Source: Deltaproteobacteria bacterium | GTDB lineage: Bacteria > Desulfobacterota > Syntrophia > Syntrophales > UBA2192 | NCBI GenBank assembly: GCA_026388445.1 | Contig: JAPLJU010000046.1 | Location: forward strand, 1-5,911 | Length of the DNA stretch: 5,911 nucleotides | Reading direction: 5' to 3' | Part shown: piece by piece, positions 1 to 5,729 of the stretch | Numbering within the stretch: the stretch's first letter is position 1 | How the letters are laid out: the number at the start of each line of letters is the position of its first letter | Made by a program: the position numbers and the translations under genes | Notes under the pieces: generated by a model | Seen by the model: only the letters and a program-made list of their open reading frames with translations | Database searches by the model: none | Told to the model about the DNA's origin: nothing

Positions 1-2503
1 AGACGCGGGGTTTGATTCCCAGCTTCTCCAGCAGAAGGATACAGCCGCGCCAGAGGAGGATCTCCTTTTCGATCCGAGTCCGCTGTTCCGCGGGATAGAG
101 CCTCGCCGTGATCCGTCTGTCCTGCACGGTGTTCTTGCTCACGTCCGAGTCCAGCAGGAACAGGGAAACGCGCCCCACCTTGATCTCCCAGATTCTCGCA
201 TAGAGCGTCCGGCCGGGCAGATCGATGAACACCTGGACTTCATCTCCTTTGTCGTCCTGAACGATCTGGACGGGCAGGTTGGAGAAATCGCTCTCCGGAT
301 ACTCGGCCGTCTGGAGACCGTCCTGGTCGATGGACTGCCTGAAGAACCCGCTCCTGTAAAGAAGCCCCACACCCACCATGGGGATGTTCATGTCACTGGC
401 CGTCTTCAGGGTGTCACCCGAGAGGGTGCCGAGACCGCCCGAATACAGGGGGATGCACTCATGGAGGCCGTATTCCGTCGAGAAATACGCGACGGGCGAG
501 GACCACTTGATGTCATTCTGCCCTTGCTTCTTGTGGTTGCCCCGCTCGGCCATGTAATGATCGAATTGTTCGACGACCTGCTCGTAGAACTTGAGGTAAC
601 TCTCCGTCTCCGCCGCCTCCGCAAGCTTCTCCGGCGAAACAGACTCGAGCATCCGGACGGGATTATTTCCCATCTCCTCCCAGAGCTTTGTGTCGAGATG
701 GACAAAAAGATCCAGGGCCCGGGGATTCCAGGACCACCAGAGGTTGTATGCCAATTCCCTCAGTCGTGCGATTTTCAGGGGAAGGTTTACAACGGCCGTG
801 AAGCCGCGGAAGTGCGGCTGCGTGGATCCAGTTCCCGGAAACACATGTTTCACCTCTGCCCGGTACTCTGTTGACACGAGCTTGACCGCGCGACCGCTAG
901 CAATGGTAGCGGCCCTTTCATAGGTCTCCAGGTAATGACCGTAGAAGTTGCCCCAGTCCGCCAGGCCTGCAACCTCCCGGGCGGCACGCCGGCGCGCATT
1001 CGTTTCTTCCTCATTCCAGCCAAGGGAATCCCGCAGGATGCTGAACAGGTTCTCTTCAACGGAAGCGGTGTCCCTGCCCCGGCGCCGCAGCACGATCACG
1101 CCGCCGCCGACAACGATCTCGCTCTGGACCCAGAGACCGAATCCGGACTGATCCACCGTCACGGTCGGCACGGCATGGGCCGCACTCTCCAGTGTTGTGT
1201 ATCCCCAAGGCTCATAGTACGAGGGAAAGACGCCCAGATCGCAACCGGAGAGGACCTCGTAGTAGGGCATGTTGAAGAGCCCGTCGAAGCCGTTGAGATA
1301 GGCGGGCACGAAGATGACATTGACACGGTTCTGCGGCAGATTTTTGAGCCCAAGCCGATTGCAGGTTTCCAGGATGGGGTCGGAGGCCTCGTAGTGGAGC
1401 CGGTGCGTCGCGATGGGCGGGGCCCCGCCTTCGGCCTTGGCATATTCGCTCTGCAGGGCGGGGATCAGATCCATGTGGCCGCCCAGGACACAGAGGAGGG
1501 CCAGGACGGTGTACCCTTCTCCGATTTCTTTGTCCAGGCGCCCCAGGCTGTGGAGAAAAATGTCGATGCCTTTGCTGTGGAAATCGTAGTGTCCCGAGAG
1601 GATGAAGATCCTCGTGTTCGCGGGGAGGCTCTTCCTCAGGAAACGCGACGCCTGCGCGAGAATCTTCTCGCGGGCTTTCGCCGCGGGTTCGCGGTTCTGC
1701 GAGAGGTCGGGGATTCTCTGGATGTCGAGGCCGCTCGGCAGGATGAAATCCGGCGTCCGGCCGAGGAAATTCCTGGCCTCCGTTGTCGTTATCTCGCTCA
1801 CCGTCGTAAAGACATCGGTCTCCCGGGCCGTGGCAACCTCCAGGAAATACTTGGCCATGATGTTCAGGGATGCCGCCTCCCTCTGGGGTGAGAGGTGGTC
1901 CATCTCGGCATACATATCGACACTCGCATCGGCCAGAGACTTTCCCAGAACCGTGGCATGGGTTGTGAAGACGGTACCGATAGCAGGGACCCGATTCTTG
2001 AGCGTCAGAAGTCCCGCGCCGCACATCCATTCATGGAAATGGGCCACAGCCGACGCGCCGCCCGGCTTCACCTCCAGATTGAAGATCGTCTCAATGACCT
2101 CGCCGCAGGCGGCGCTGAACATCACGCGCTCAATGTAGTCCGCCGTCCCCGAGATGGAGTCCACACCGTGGTCCTCCCAGAGCTGATAGAGGAGCTGATC
2201 CTTGTTGTATTTCTTGCTGTAGTTGACCAGGATGACTTTCGGCTCCCCGGGGATTTTCCACCGCCCGAACCGGCAGGGGATATCCCGCATGGCCGTGTTT
2301 TCCCGGATCGGCTTCCACTGCTCTTCATCTGTTTCTTCGAATTCCGGGTTGTTCTTGAGATCGGGGCCGAGGAGGTAATACCTCTCACCGAAGGCCGAGA
2401 CGGCCCTCGGGACCTTGCTTTGGATGACGGTATAGATACCGCCGACCTTGTTGCAGACCTCCCAGCTGACCTCAAAGAGATATCGGTTGTCTTCTCCGCT
2501 CAT
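1..2503 (-). CDS. GT3 glycogen synthase fused to GT35 alpha-glucan phosphorylase (C-terminus beyond window)
   Basis: Reading leftwards from the ATG at 2503, 834 codons are open without a stop and the gene leaves the window. Residues 1 to about 550 are a GT3 (eukaryote-type, normally UDP-glucose) glycogen synthase: LFEVSWEVCNKVGGIYTV at 9-26, HFHEW at 155-159, FTTHAT, TTVSEIT, ILPSGLD, and the SYYEPWGYTTLE active-site loop with the E-x7-E pair E431/E439. An arginine-rich stretch (R504-506, R509) before ADW517 resembles by eye the helix that senses glucose-6-phosphate in yeast GT3. From about residue 566 a glycogen phosphorylase of the short bacterial type begins: a DUF3417-like N-terminus with ELAYNLWWSWNP ending at 594, then YFSTEYGLHE from 673, YSGGLGTLSGDTLK and MVGVGLLYRSGFF. 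The PLP-lysine region would lie outside. Family lengths suggest about 1,400 residues in all (inferred). The start is supported by AAGGAG 10 nt upstream. The protein should be cytoplasmic, making and phosphorolysing alpha-1,4-glucan. Confidence 0.93.
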   Translation of the reverse strand, partial: MSGEDNRYLFEVSWEVCNKVGGIYTVIQSKVPRAVSAFGERYYLLGPDLKNNPEFEETDEEQWKPIRENTAMRDIPCRFGRWKIPGEPKVILVNYSKKYNKDQLLYQLWEDHGVDSISGTADYIERVMFSAACGEVIETIFNLEVKPGGASAVAHFHEWMCGAGLLTLKNRVPAIGTVFTTHATVLGKSLADASVDMYAEMDHLSPQREAASLNIMAKYFLEVATARETDVFTTVSEITTTEARNFLGRTPDFILPSGLDIQRIPDLSQNREPAAKAREKILAQASRFLRKSLPANTRIFILSGHYDFHSKGIDIFLHSLGRLDKEIGEGYTVLALLCVLGGHMDLIPALQSEYAKAEGGAPPIATHRLHYEASDPILETCNRLGLKNLPQNRVNVIFVPAYLNGFDGLFNMPYYEVLSGCDLGVFPSYYEPWGYTTLESAAHAVPTVTVDQSGFGLWVQSEIVVGGGVIVLRRRGRDTASVEENLFSILRDSLGWNEEETNARRRAAREVAGLADWGNFYGHYLETYERAATIASGRAVKLVSTEYRAEVKHVFPGTGSTQPHFRGFTAVVNLPLKIARLRELAYNLWWSWNPRALDLFVHLDTKLWEEMGNNPVRMLESVSPEKLAEAAETESYLKFYEQVVEQFDHYMAERGNHKKQGQNDIKWSSPVAYFSTEYGLHECIPLYSGGLGTLSGDTLKTASDMNIPMVGVGLLYRSGFFRQSIDQDGLQTAEYPESDFSNLPVQIVQDDKGDEVQVFIDLPGRTLYARIWEIKVGRVSLFLLDSDVSKNTVQDRRITARLYPAEQRTRIEKEILLWRGCILLLEKLGIKPRV

Positions 2504-2580
2504 ATCAATGTCTCTCCTTCCTCCGCCGTCGTTTCCGGAGGAATCTTTCCACTCATCCGTGCCGCCTGTGAAAACGTCAT
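2500..2580 (-). CDS. Possible 26-codon (or 18-codon) upstream ORF coupled to the glycogen fusion gene
   Basis: On the minus strand an ATG at 2580 opens a 26-codon frame (MTFSQAARMSGKIPPETT, then AEEGETLI). Its TGA overlaps the fusion-gene ATG as ATGA, an arrangement typical of translational coupling. A second in-frame ATG at 2556 would give 18 codons. Neither start has a convincing Shine-Dalgarno sequence, and I recognise no family. It lies inside the predicted leader transcript. It could be a chance frame, so confidence is low. Confidence 0.15.
   Translation of the reverse strand: MTFSQAARMSGKIPPETTAEEGETLI
2514..2519 (-). promoter_or_regulatory. Ribosome binding site of the glycogen synthase/phosphorylase fusion
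   Basis: On the minus strand AAGGAG lies 10 nt before the ATG at 2503, within a purine-rich run (GGAGGAAGGAGA). It fixes the start: no in-frame ATG lies upstream, and the upstream ATGs at 2556 and 2580 are in another frame. Confidence 0.7.
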
Positions 2581-2600
2581 GGACGGAAGCAATTTTCTTT

Positions 2601-2628
2601 AATTTATCAAGAATTATGCCAGAGTCAA
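2601..2628 (-). promoter_or_regulatory. Candidate sigma-70 promoter of the glycogen fusion gene
   Basis: On the minus strand TTGACT (2628-2623, 5 of 6 to the -35 consensus) is followed after 16 nt by TAAATT (2606-2601, 4 of 6 to the -10 consensus). The segment is a clear AT-rich patch in GC-rich surroundings. Transcription would begin near 2594 and leave a leader of about 90 nt before the start at 2503. Sequence match only; a moderate call. Confidence 0.45.
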
Positions 2629-2679
2629 AAACATAAAATTCATCTATCTTTTACCCCTTCAGCCTCCGCGGATGAAACG

Positions 2680-2692
2680 GACCCCCCGGGTC
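2680..2692. repeat. Short hairpin GACCC-CCC-GGGTC
   Basis: A perfect 5-bp inverted repeat with a 3-nt loop. It is the leftmost hairpin of the cluster between the divergent genes. Individually it could be chance in GC-rich DNA; it gains weight from its neighbours. Confidence 0.4.
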
Positions 2693-2724
2693 TCGAATGC
2701 TCCGGCAAAGGGGGCCCCGTCCCC

Positions 2725-2744
2725 GCTTGAAAAGCCCCTCAAGC
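2725..2744. repeat. Inverted repeat GCTTGA / TCAAGC
   Basis: A perfect 6-bp stem with an 8-nt loop (AAAGCCCC), about 25 nt from the next hairpin. It is part of the palindrome cluster. Function unknown; it could be an operator half-site pair, a structured-RNA stem, or a REP-like element. Confidence 0.4.
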
Positions 2745-2768
2745 CGCTATCCCTATGCCTGAAAAGTA

Positions 2769-2794
2769 AAAGGGGCAGAACTTCGGACCCCTTT
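2769..2794 (-). terminator. Terminator-like hairpin AAAGGGG / CCCCTTT, possibly a REP-like palindrome
   Basis: A perfect 7-bp stem (2769-2775 with 2788-2794) around a 12-nt loop. Read on the minus strand the stem is followed by TACTTTTC, so it looks like an intrinsic terminator in that direction; on the plus strand the tail is only TTTCTC. No recognised gene ends here, since the flanking genes diverge, so a terminator role would need an unannotated minus-strand transcript. The look of the sequence (AAAGGGGTCCGAAGTTCTG on the minus strand) also recalls palindromes around REP-associated transposases. That comparison is from memory and uncertain. Confidence 0.35.
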
Positions 2795-2835
2795 CTCACC
2801 CCGCGGGTTTCATAGCACTATCGGGGGAAAAAGTC

Positions 2836-2855
2836 CAACCGGATAGTCGCGGTTG
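2836..2855. repeat. Inverted repeat CAACCG / CGGTTG
   Basis: A perfect 6-bp stem separated by 8 nt (GATAGTCG), with the same stem and loop sizes as the inverted repeat at 2725-2744 but a different sequence. It could be an operator or an RNA hairpin for either divergent transcript. Confidence 0.35.
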
Positions 2856-2939
2856 AAGTACTCGATTCTCAAGGATTTCTATTTCCCCGACGGCTTCAAT
2901 AACCGGAAGGATGTCCTCTTGTAATCGGTGCTTCCACCG

Positions 2940-2953
2940 GGCACTTCGGTGCC
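2940..2953. repeat. UUCG-tetraloop hairpin
   Basis: GGCAC and GTGCC form a perfect 5-bp stem closed by a C(TTCG)G tetraloop, the most stable common RNA loop. GTGC at 2928-2931 can pair alternatively with GCAC at 2941-2944, so a switch between two hairpins is possible but unproven. It lies about 75 nt before the candidate leader ORF at 3027. Confidence 0.4.
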
Positions 2954-3015
2954 GGAGGGCCCGGGCCGTCTTTCACCCTCAGAACGTTGGAACCCCGCGA
3001 TTATTCAAAAAAATT

Positions 3016-3021
3016 GAGGGA
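3016..3021 (+). promoter_or_regulatory. Ribosome binding site of the candidate leader ORF
   Basis: GAGGGA stands 5 nt before the ATG at 3027 (GAGG lies 7 nt away). It is at least as good a Shine-Dalgarno sequence as the one in front of the next gene, which is the main reason to take the leader ORF seriously. Confidence 0.4.
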
Positions 3022-3026
3022 ACGGA

Positions 3027-3161
3027 ATGCTCATGACATGGAACTTGCATGATTGCCCCTCTGTCGGGTCATATCTGGCAGGGATTCCTGTGCGTGGACC
3101 CGGAGAGAATTCCGAAAAGGTTTCAGGCACCTCGGAGAAAGCCGACTCATGGGCATTCTGA
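3027..3161 (+). CDS. Candidate 44-residue leader ORF overlapping the first gene of the signalling operon
   Basis: ATG at 3027 opens 44 codons (starting MLMTWNLHDCPSVGSYLAG, ending EKADSWAF) and stops at TGA 3159-3161. That is 13 nt inside the next gene, whose ATG is at 3149 in a different frame. It has a good Shine-Dalgarno sequence at 3016-3021. I recognise no domain, signal peptide or transmembrane segment. If translated it could couple or tune translation of the downstream small protein. It could equally be a chance frame in the 5' leader; conservation of the frame in relatives would decide. Confidence 0.25.
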   Translation: MLMTWNLHDCPSVGSYLAGIPVRGPGENSEKVSGTSEKADSWAF

Positions 3162-3502
3162 ATCTCAACGACCTCAAAGAGGGAATGGTCCTCGCGGCCG
3201 ATATCAAGAACAAGCACGGCAACATCCTCATCAAGGAGGGCAACACCCTCACGGCAAAGCATATCCTCCTGATGAAGGCCTGGGGAGTTACCGAGGCTGA
3301 CGTGGTCGGTTTCGACAAGGACCAGGTCGAGAAGGAGGAGATGCATGCCCTTTCACCGGAGCTCATTGAAGCGATCGAAAAAGAACTCAGGGCCGTCTTT
3401 CCACCTTGCGACAACCACCCCGTCATGGCGGAGATTTACCGGATCGCCAGGAAGCTCAAGCTGAGGCAGGCTGCCGGCAACTCCGGGGAGGCTGTCTCAT
3501 GA
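3149..3502 (+). CDS. Small HD-signalling companion protein (117 aa, function unknown)
   Basis: The protein starts MGILNLNDLKEGMVLAADIK. Its first ~55 residues carry the pattern L-x-x-GMVLA-x-D at 9-18, then NILIKEGNTLTAKHI at 25-39 and MKAWGV at 42-47. I know this beta-rich module from the N-terminal regions of HD-GYP and related bacterial signalling proteins and from stand-alone small proteins beside them. The C-terminal part (HPVMAEIYRIARKLK, 90-104) looks helical. No catalytic residues are evident, nor any signal peptide or membrane segment, so it is probably cytoplasmic. ATG at 3149 is chosen because GGAG lies 11 nt upstream and the family similarity begins at once; an in-frame TTG at 3053 would add 32 unlike residues. 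It is first in a three-gene operon and its TGA overlaps the HDOD start. A role as adaptor for the HDOD or HD-GYP partner is inferred. Confidence 0.85.
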   Translation: MGILNLNDLKEGMVLAADIKNKHGNILIKEGNTLTAKHILLMKAWGVTEADVVGFDKDQVEKEEMHALSPELIEAIEKELRAVFPPCDNHPVMAEIYRIARKLKLRQAAGNSGEAVS

Positions 3503-4353
3503 AGTTTTCCGACGTCGAACAGATCCTTGGCTCGCTCGATAAACTGCCGACGCTTCCCGTCATCTACACGAAGCTTCTGCGACTGCTCCAGTCGCCGGAC
3601 AGCACCATCCACGCCATCAGCAACATCATCGCCGAGGATCAGGTCATCGCGGCGAAGGTCCTCCAGTTCGTCAATTCGGCCTTTTACGGCTTCCCGCAGC
3701 GGATCGGGAGCCTGCAGCGCGCCATCGTCATCCTGGGCTTCAACGCCATTAAAAATCTGGTGCTGGCCACATCGGTTTGGGACCTGTTCCAGAAGGTCCA
3801 GGCCGGTCACCAATTCAACAAGGAGAGTTTTTGGAAGCACTCCATCGGCTGTGCCGTGGCCTCAAGGGTCCTGGCCGAGGCGGCGGACCTGAAAAGCCCC
3901 GAGGATGTCTTCACCGGAGGGCTCCTGCACGACATCGGCAAAATCATCCAGGCTGGCTATTTCGCCGACCAGTTCAATCGCGTCATCGATCTCGTGGACC
4001 AGACGGGACTGCCCATGGTCGAAGCGGAGAAGCGGGTCTTCGGGTTCGATCACGCCCAGATCGGAACGGCCGTCGCCACCCGGTGGCGGTTTCCCCAGGA
4101 AACGGTCAACATGATCGCCTTGCATCACCTGCCGAACGGAACGGCGGGGCTGAATAAAACGATCGCGGCTGTGCACATCGGAAATATTTTGGCCATGGCC
4201 CTCGGTCTCGGGTACAGCGGGGAGAAGCACGTGCCCTTTGTGCACGACAAGGCCTGGGAAACGCTGGGACTCAATCTCGGCAGCCTCGAGCTGGTCATGG
4301 ACAAAGTCGTCAAGCTCTACAAGGAAAACATCTCGATTTTGGAATCATCATAA
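3499..4353 (+). CDS. HDOD-domain signalling protein
   Basis: A 284-residue protein that is almost entirely one HDOD domain, a non-catalytic-looking relative of HD phosphohydrolases found in bacterial signalling. Visible hallmarks are LDKLPTLPVIYTKLL (13-27), AAKVLQFVNSAFYGFPQRIGS (51-71), AIVILGFNAIKNLVL (75-89), WKHS with H114, GGLLHDIGKI with H144-D145, the FGFDHAQIG block with H185, and HH at 209-210. The last metal ligand of active HD enzymes, an Asp in H-x-x-D, is replaced: VHIGN has H226 but N229. The metal site is therefore probably incomplete and the protein a scaffold or regulator (inference). ATG 3499 overlaps the preceding stop as ATGA, and GGGGAGG lies about 8 nt upstream. A GTG at 3406 would extend it into unlike sequence inside the upstream gene. 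It is translated together with the genes on either side. Confidence 0.93.
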   Translation: MKFSDVEQILGSLDKLPTLPVIYTKLLRLLQSPDSTIHAISNIIAEDQVIAAKVLQFVNSAFYGFPQRIGSLQRAIVILGFNAIKNLVLATSVWDLFQKVQAGHQFNKESFWKHSIGCAVASRVLAEAADLKSPEDVFTGGLLHDIGKIIQAGYFADQFNRVIDLVDQTGLPMVEAEKRVFGFDHAQIGTAVATRWRFPQETVNMIALHHLPNGTAGLNKTIAAVHIGNILAMALGLGYSGEKHVPFVHDKAWETLGLNLGSLELVMDKVVKLYKENISILESS

Positions 4354-4359
4354 CCGCTC

Positions 4360-5514
4360 ATGGAAATCATCGAAGAAAAGTTGAGCAGCCGCTCCGAAGC
4401 TGAAAAATCCATCGTGGAGAAGCTCCACTACCTGGAGGGGCAGAACCAGGCCCTCATCGCCATACAGGACAAGCTCGAAAGGCTGAGTGACTTCCGCTCG
4501 GACATGGTGCTGTCCCGGGAAATCCACTCCATCCTTAAATCGGGCATCTCAAAATTTCAGGAACTCGTGAAGACGAAAGTCTGTTCGGTCTTTTTGGTTG
4601 ACTCCGAGGGGTTTGAATTCCTTCACGAAGTCTCCATCCCCGATGAACTCTCCCACAGGGTGAGGATGGAGCTGGACGCGCAGATCAACTCCGGAACCTT
4701 CGGCTGGATCATCAACAACGGTCACCCGGCCTGCGTTCCGGCGGAGGTCTTCGGGAAGGGGGAAGCAAGGAGTTTGAGCACCATGATCGCTCCGCTTTCG
4801 AACAAGGAGCGAACCCTCGGCGCCGTGATCATCATTTTCGAGGAGGACGAGGACTTCATCCGTCAGCAGACCCTCAAGCTTTTGTACATCCTGGCGGGAT
4901 TCTTTTCCCTCTCCCTCGAAAACGCCTACCTCTTCGAGGACCTCAAGCGGAGTTACTTCGACACGATCCGGGCCGTTGCGAACTCCGTCGAAGCGAGAGA
5001 CCCTTACACCCGCGGGCATTCGGGCCGGGTGGCGGACATCAGCAAGGTCGTGGCGGCGGAACTGGGCTGGAGCAAAAGGGAAATCGAGCTTATCGACTGG
5101 GGCGGTATCCTCCACGATCTCGGGAAGGTGGGCATCCACGACGCCATCCTGAACAAACCCGGGAAGCTGACAGACGAGGAGTTCGAGATCATGAAATCCC
5201 ACCCCCTCATCGGATCCCAGATCATCGAAGGCATTTCCTTCCTGGAGCCGGTGACACCCTTCATCCTGGAGCACCACGAACGCTTCGACGGCAGGGGCTA
5301 TCCCCGCGGCCTCAAGGGCGATCGGATATCGAAGGAGGGAAGGATTCTCGCCGTGGCGGACGCCTTCGACGCCATGACCACCGATCGGCCTTATCGAAAG
5401 GCACTAGCTGCGAGAACCGCCATGGATGAGCTGCTTCGCGTGGCGGGAACACAGCTCGATCCCGAAATGGTCACAGCCTTCGAGAAGTCCTGGCGGGCGG
5501 GCAAAATCAAATAA
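4360..5514 (+). CDS. GAF and HD-GYP domain protein, probable cyclic-di-GMP phosphodiesterase
   Basis: The 384-residue protein has a charged helical, probably coiled-coil N-terminus (1-45), a GAF domain (about 50-190; CSVFLVDSEG 75-84, GTFGWIINNGHP 112-123, LGAVIIIF 153-160) and a complete HD-GYP domain (200-384). HD-GYP residues seen: RDPYTRGHSGRV with H220, GGILHDLGKVGI with H252-D253 and K256, LNKPGKLT, MKSHP with H281, HHERFDGRGYP (H305, H306, GYP 313-315) and AVADAFDAMTTDRPYR with D334. Family knowledge predicts hydrolysis of cyclic-di-GMP to pGpG or GMP. The residue four before H220 is Tyr rather than the Glu that I recall for the trinuclear-iron enzyme PmGH, so a two-metal site is more likely (inference). 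No membrane segment is seen; the cue probably reaches it through GAF. It starts 6 nt after the HDOD stop with only a weak Shine-Dalgarno, so coupled translation is likely. Confidence 0.95.
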   Translation: MEIIEEKLSSRSEAEKSIVEKLHYLEGQNQALIAIQDKLERLSDFRSDMVLSREIHSILKSGISKFQELVKTKVCSVFLVDSEGFEFLHEVSIPDELSHRVRMELDAQINSGTFGWIINNGHPACVPAEVFGKGEARSLSTMIAPLSNKERTLGAVIIIFEEDEDFIRQQTLKLLYILAGFFSLSLENAYLFEDLKRSYFDTIRAVANSVEARDPYTRGHSGRVADISKVVAAELGWSKREIELIDWGGILHDLGKVGIHDAILNKPGKLTDEEFEIMKSHPLIGSQIIEGISFLEPVTPFILEHHERFDGRGYPRGLKGDRISKEGRILAVADAFDAMTTDRPYRKALAARTAMDELLRVAGTQLDPEMVTAFEKSWRAGKIK

Positions 5515-5546
5515 AAAAGGTCGCTTCCTCCAAGCCCCCGGGTCGC

Positions 5547-5560
5547 CACTCTTCACCATA
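5547..5560. repeat. Two CACTNNN-like heptamer units
   Basis: CACTCTT then CACCATA form two 7-nt units resembling the longer CACTNNN array at 5730-5779. Alone they would be unremarkable; they mark the left edge of the repeat island. Confidence 0.4.
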
Positions 5561-5573
5561 ACTGTTCTTATTA

Positions 5574-5608
5574 CCCTGTACCCGATCCCCTATACCCTTT
5601 ACCCAGGC
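5574..5608. repeat. Heptamer tandem array, consensus CCCTNTA (5 units)
   Basis: Five consecutive 7-nt units start with CCC at 5574, 5581, 5588, 5595 and 5602. The clearest units are CCCTGTA, CCCTATA and CCCTTTA; CCCGATC and CCCAGGC are diverged. The phase is exact throughout. It ends in a GGCC-TTC-GGCC mini-hairpin at 5606-5616. Confidence 0.8.
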
Positions 5609-5620
5609 CTTCGGCCCTAG

Positions 5621-5676
5621 CTCATCACTCATCAGTGGGTATCAGGTAACGGGTCCCGGGCAACGGGTTCAGGGTC
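5621..5676. repeat. Heptamer tandem array: CTCATCA twice, then (NNNGGGT-like) six times
   Basis: Eight 7-nt units run in exact phase: two identical CTCATCA units (5621-5634), then six units with GG(G/T) at a fixed offset, starting at 5635, 5642, 5649, 5656, 5663 and 5670 (for example ACGGGTC, ACGGGTT, CAGGGTC). The keyword changes from ATCA-rich to GGGT-rich without loss of the 7-nt period. Confidence 0.75.
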
Positions 5677-5727
5677 TATCTAGTCTATTTGGTCCGTTTA
5701 GTCTATTTTGTCTATTAGGTCTTGCTA
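5674..5727. repeat. Nonamer tandem array, consensus GTCTATTTN (6 units)
   Basis: Six 9-nt units begin with GTC at 5674, 5683, 5692, 5701, 5710 and 5719. Examples are GTCTATCTA, GTCTATTTG, GTCTATTTT and GTCTATTAG; GTCCGTTTA and GTCTTGCTA are more diverged. The array starts inside the last GGGT heptamer, sharing GTC, so the period switches from 7 to 9 with no spacer. Confidence 0.85.
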
Positions 5728-5729
5728 AC

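Larger units (their letters stand above)
2504..3148. other. Divergent intergenic region, 645 bp, rich in palindromes
   Basis: This region separates the minus-strand glycogen gene from the plus-strand signalling operon. I see no convincing protein gene in 2640-3010. It holds the promoter patch at 2601-2628, a palindrome cluster at 2672-2855, a GGCAC-TTCG-GTGCC hairpin at 2940-2953, the GGCCCGGGCC palindrome at 2957-2966, and a candidate leader ORF at 3027-3161. No sigma-70 or sigma-54 promoter for the plus-strand operon could be named with confidence, although one is expected here. The length is generous for a bacterial intergenic region and suggests regulatory or mobile-element-derived content. 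Confidence 0.6.

Noticed and set aside
935..1891. A 318-codon plus-strand open frame opposite the glycogen fusion gene
   Set aside because: It lies wholly antisense to a gene with unmistakable GT3 motifs. Its protein has no recognisable domain, and open antisense frames are expected in GC-rich DNA. The same applies to 1895-2602 (plus), and to 1212-2030 (minus, another frame).
2853..2924. A 23-residue frame starting with TTG
   Set aside because: It has no ribosome binding site and no similarity I recognise, and it starts inside a palindrome.
3075..3093. TGGCAG-like sigma-54 promoter before the signalling operon
   Set aside because: The -24-like TGGCAG is present, but the -12 GC is not at the required 10-nt spacing (TG is found instead).
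3053..3148. Extended start (TTG) for the small companion protein
   Set aside because: It adds 32 residues unlike the family and lacks a Shine-Dalgarno; the ATG at 3149 begins right at the conserved region and has GGAG upstream.
2860..3148. A cyclic-di-GMP riboswitch ahead of the cyclic-di-GMP operon
   Set aside because: Searched by eye because of the context; I did not find the conserved GEMM motifs, only generic hairpins. A covariance-model search would be decisive.
3406..3498. Extended start (GTG) for the HDOD protein
   Set aside because: It would overlap the upstream gene by nearly 100 nt and add unlike residues. ATG 3499 has a strong Shine-Dalgarno and the standard ATGA overlap.
4549..5277. 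A 242-codon minus-strand open frame inside the HD-GYP gene
   Set aside because: Antisense shadow of the complete GAF-HD-GYP coding sequence. No domain or own ribosome binding site seen.
5426..5620. A 64-codon plus-strand frame running past the HD-GYP stop into the repeats
   Set aside because: It starts inside the HD-GYP gene in another frame and its C-terminal part merely translates the CCCTNTA repeat array.
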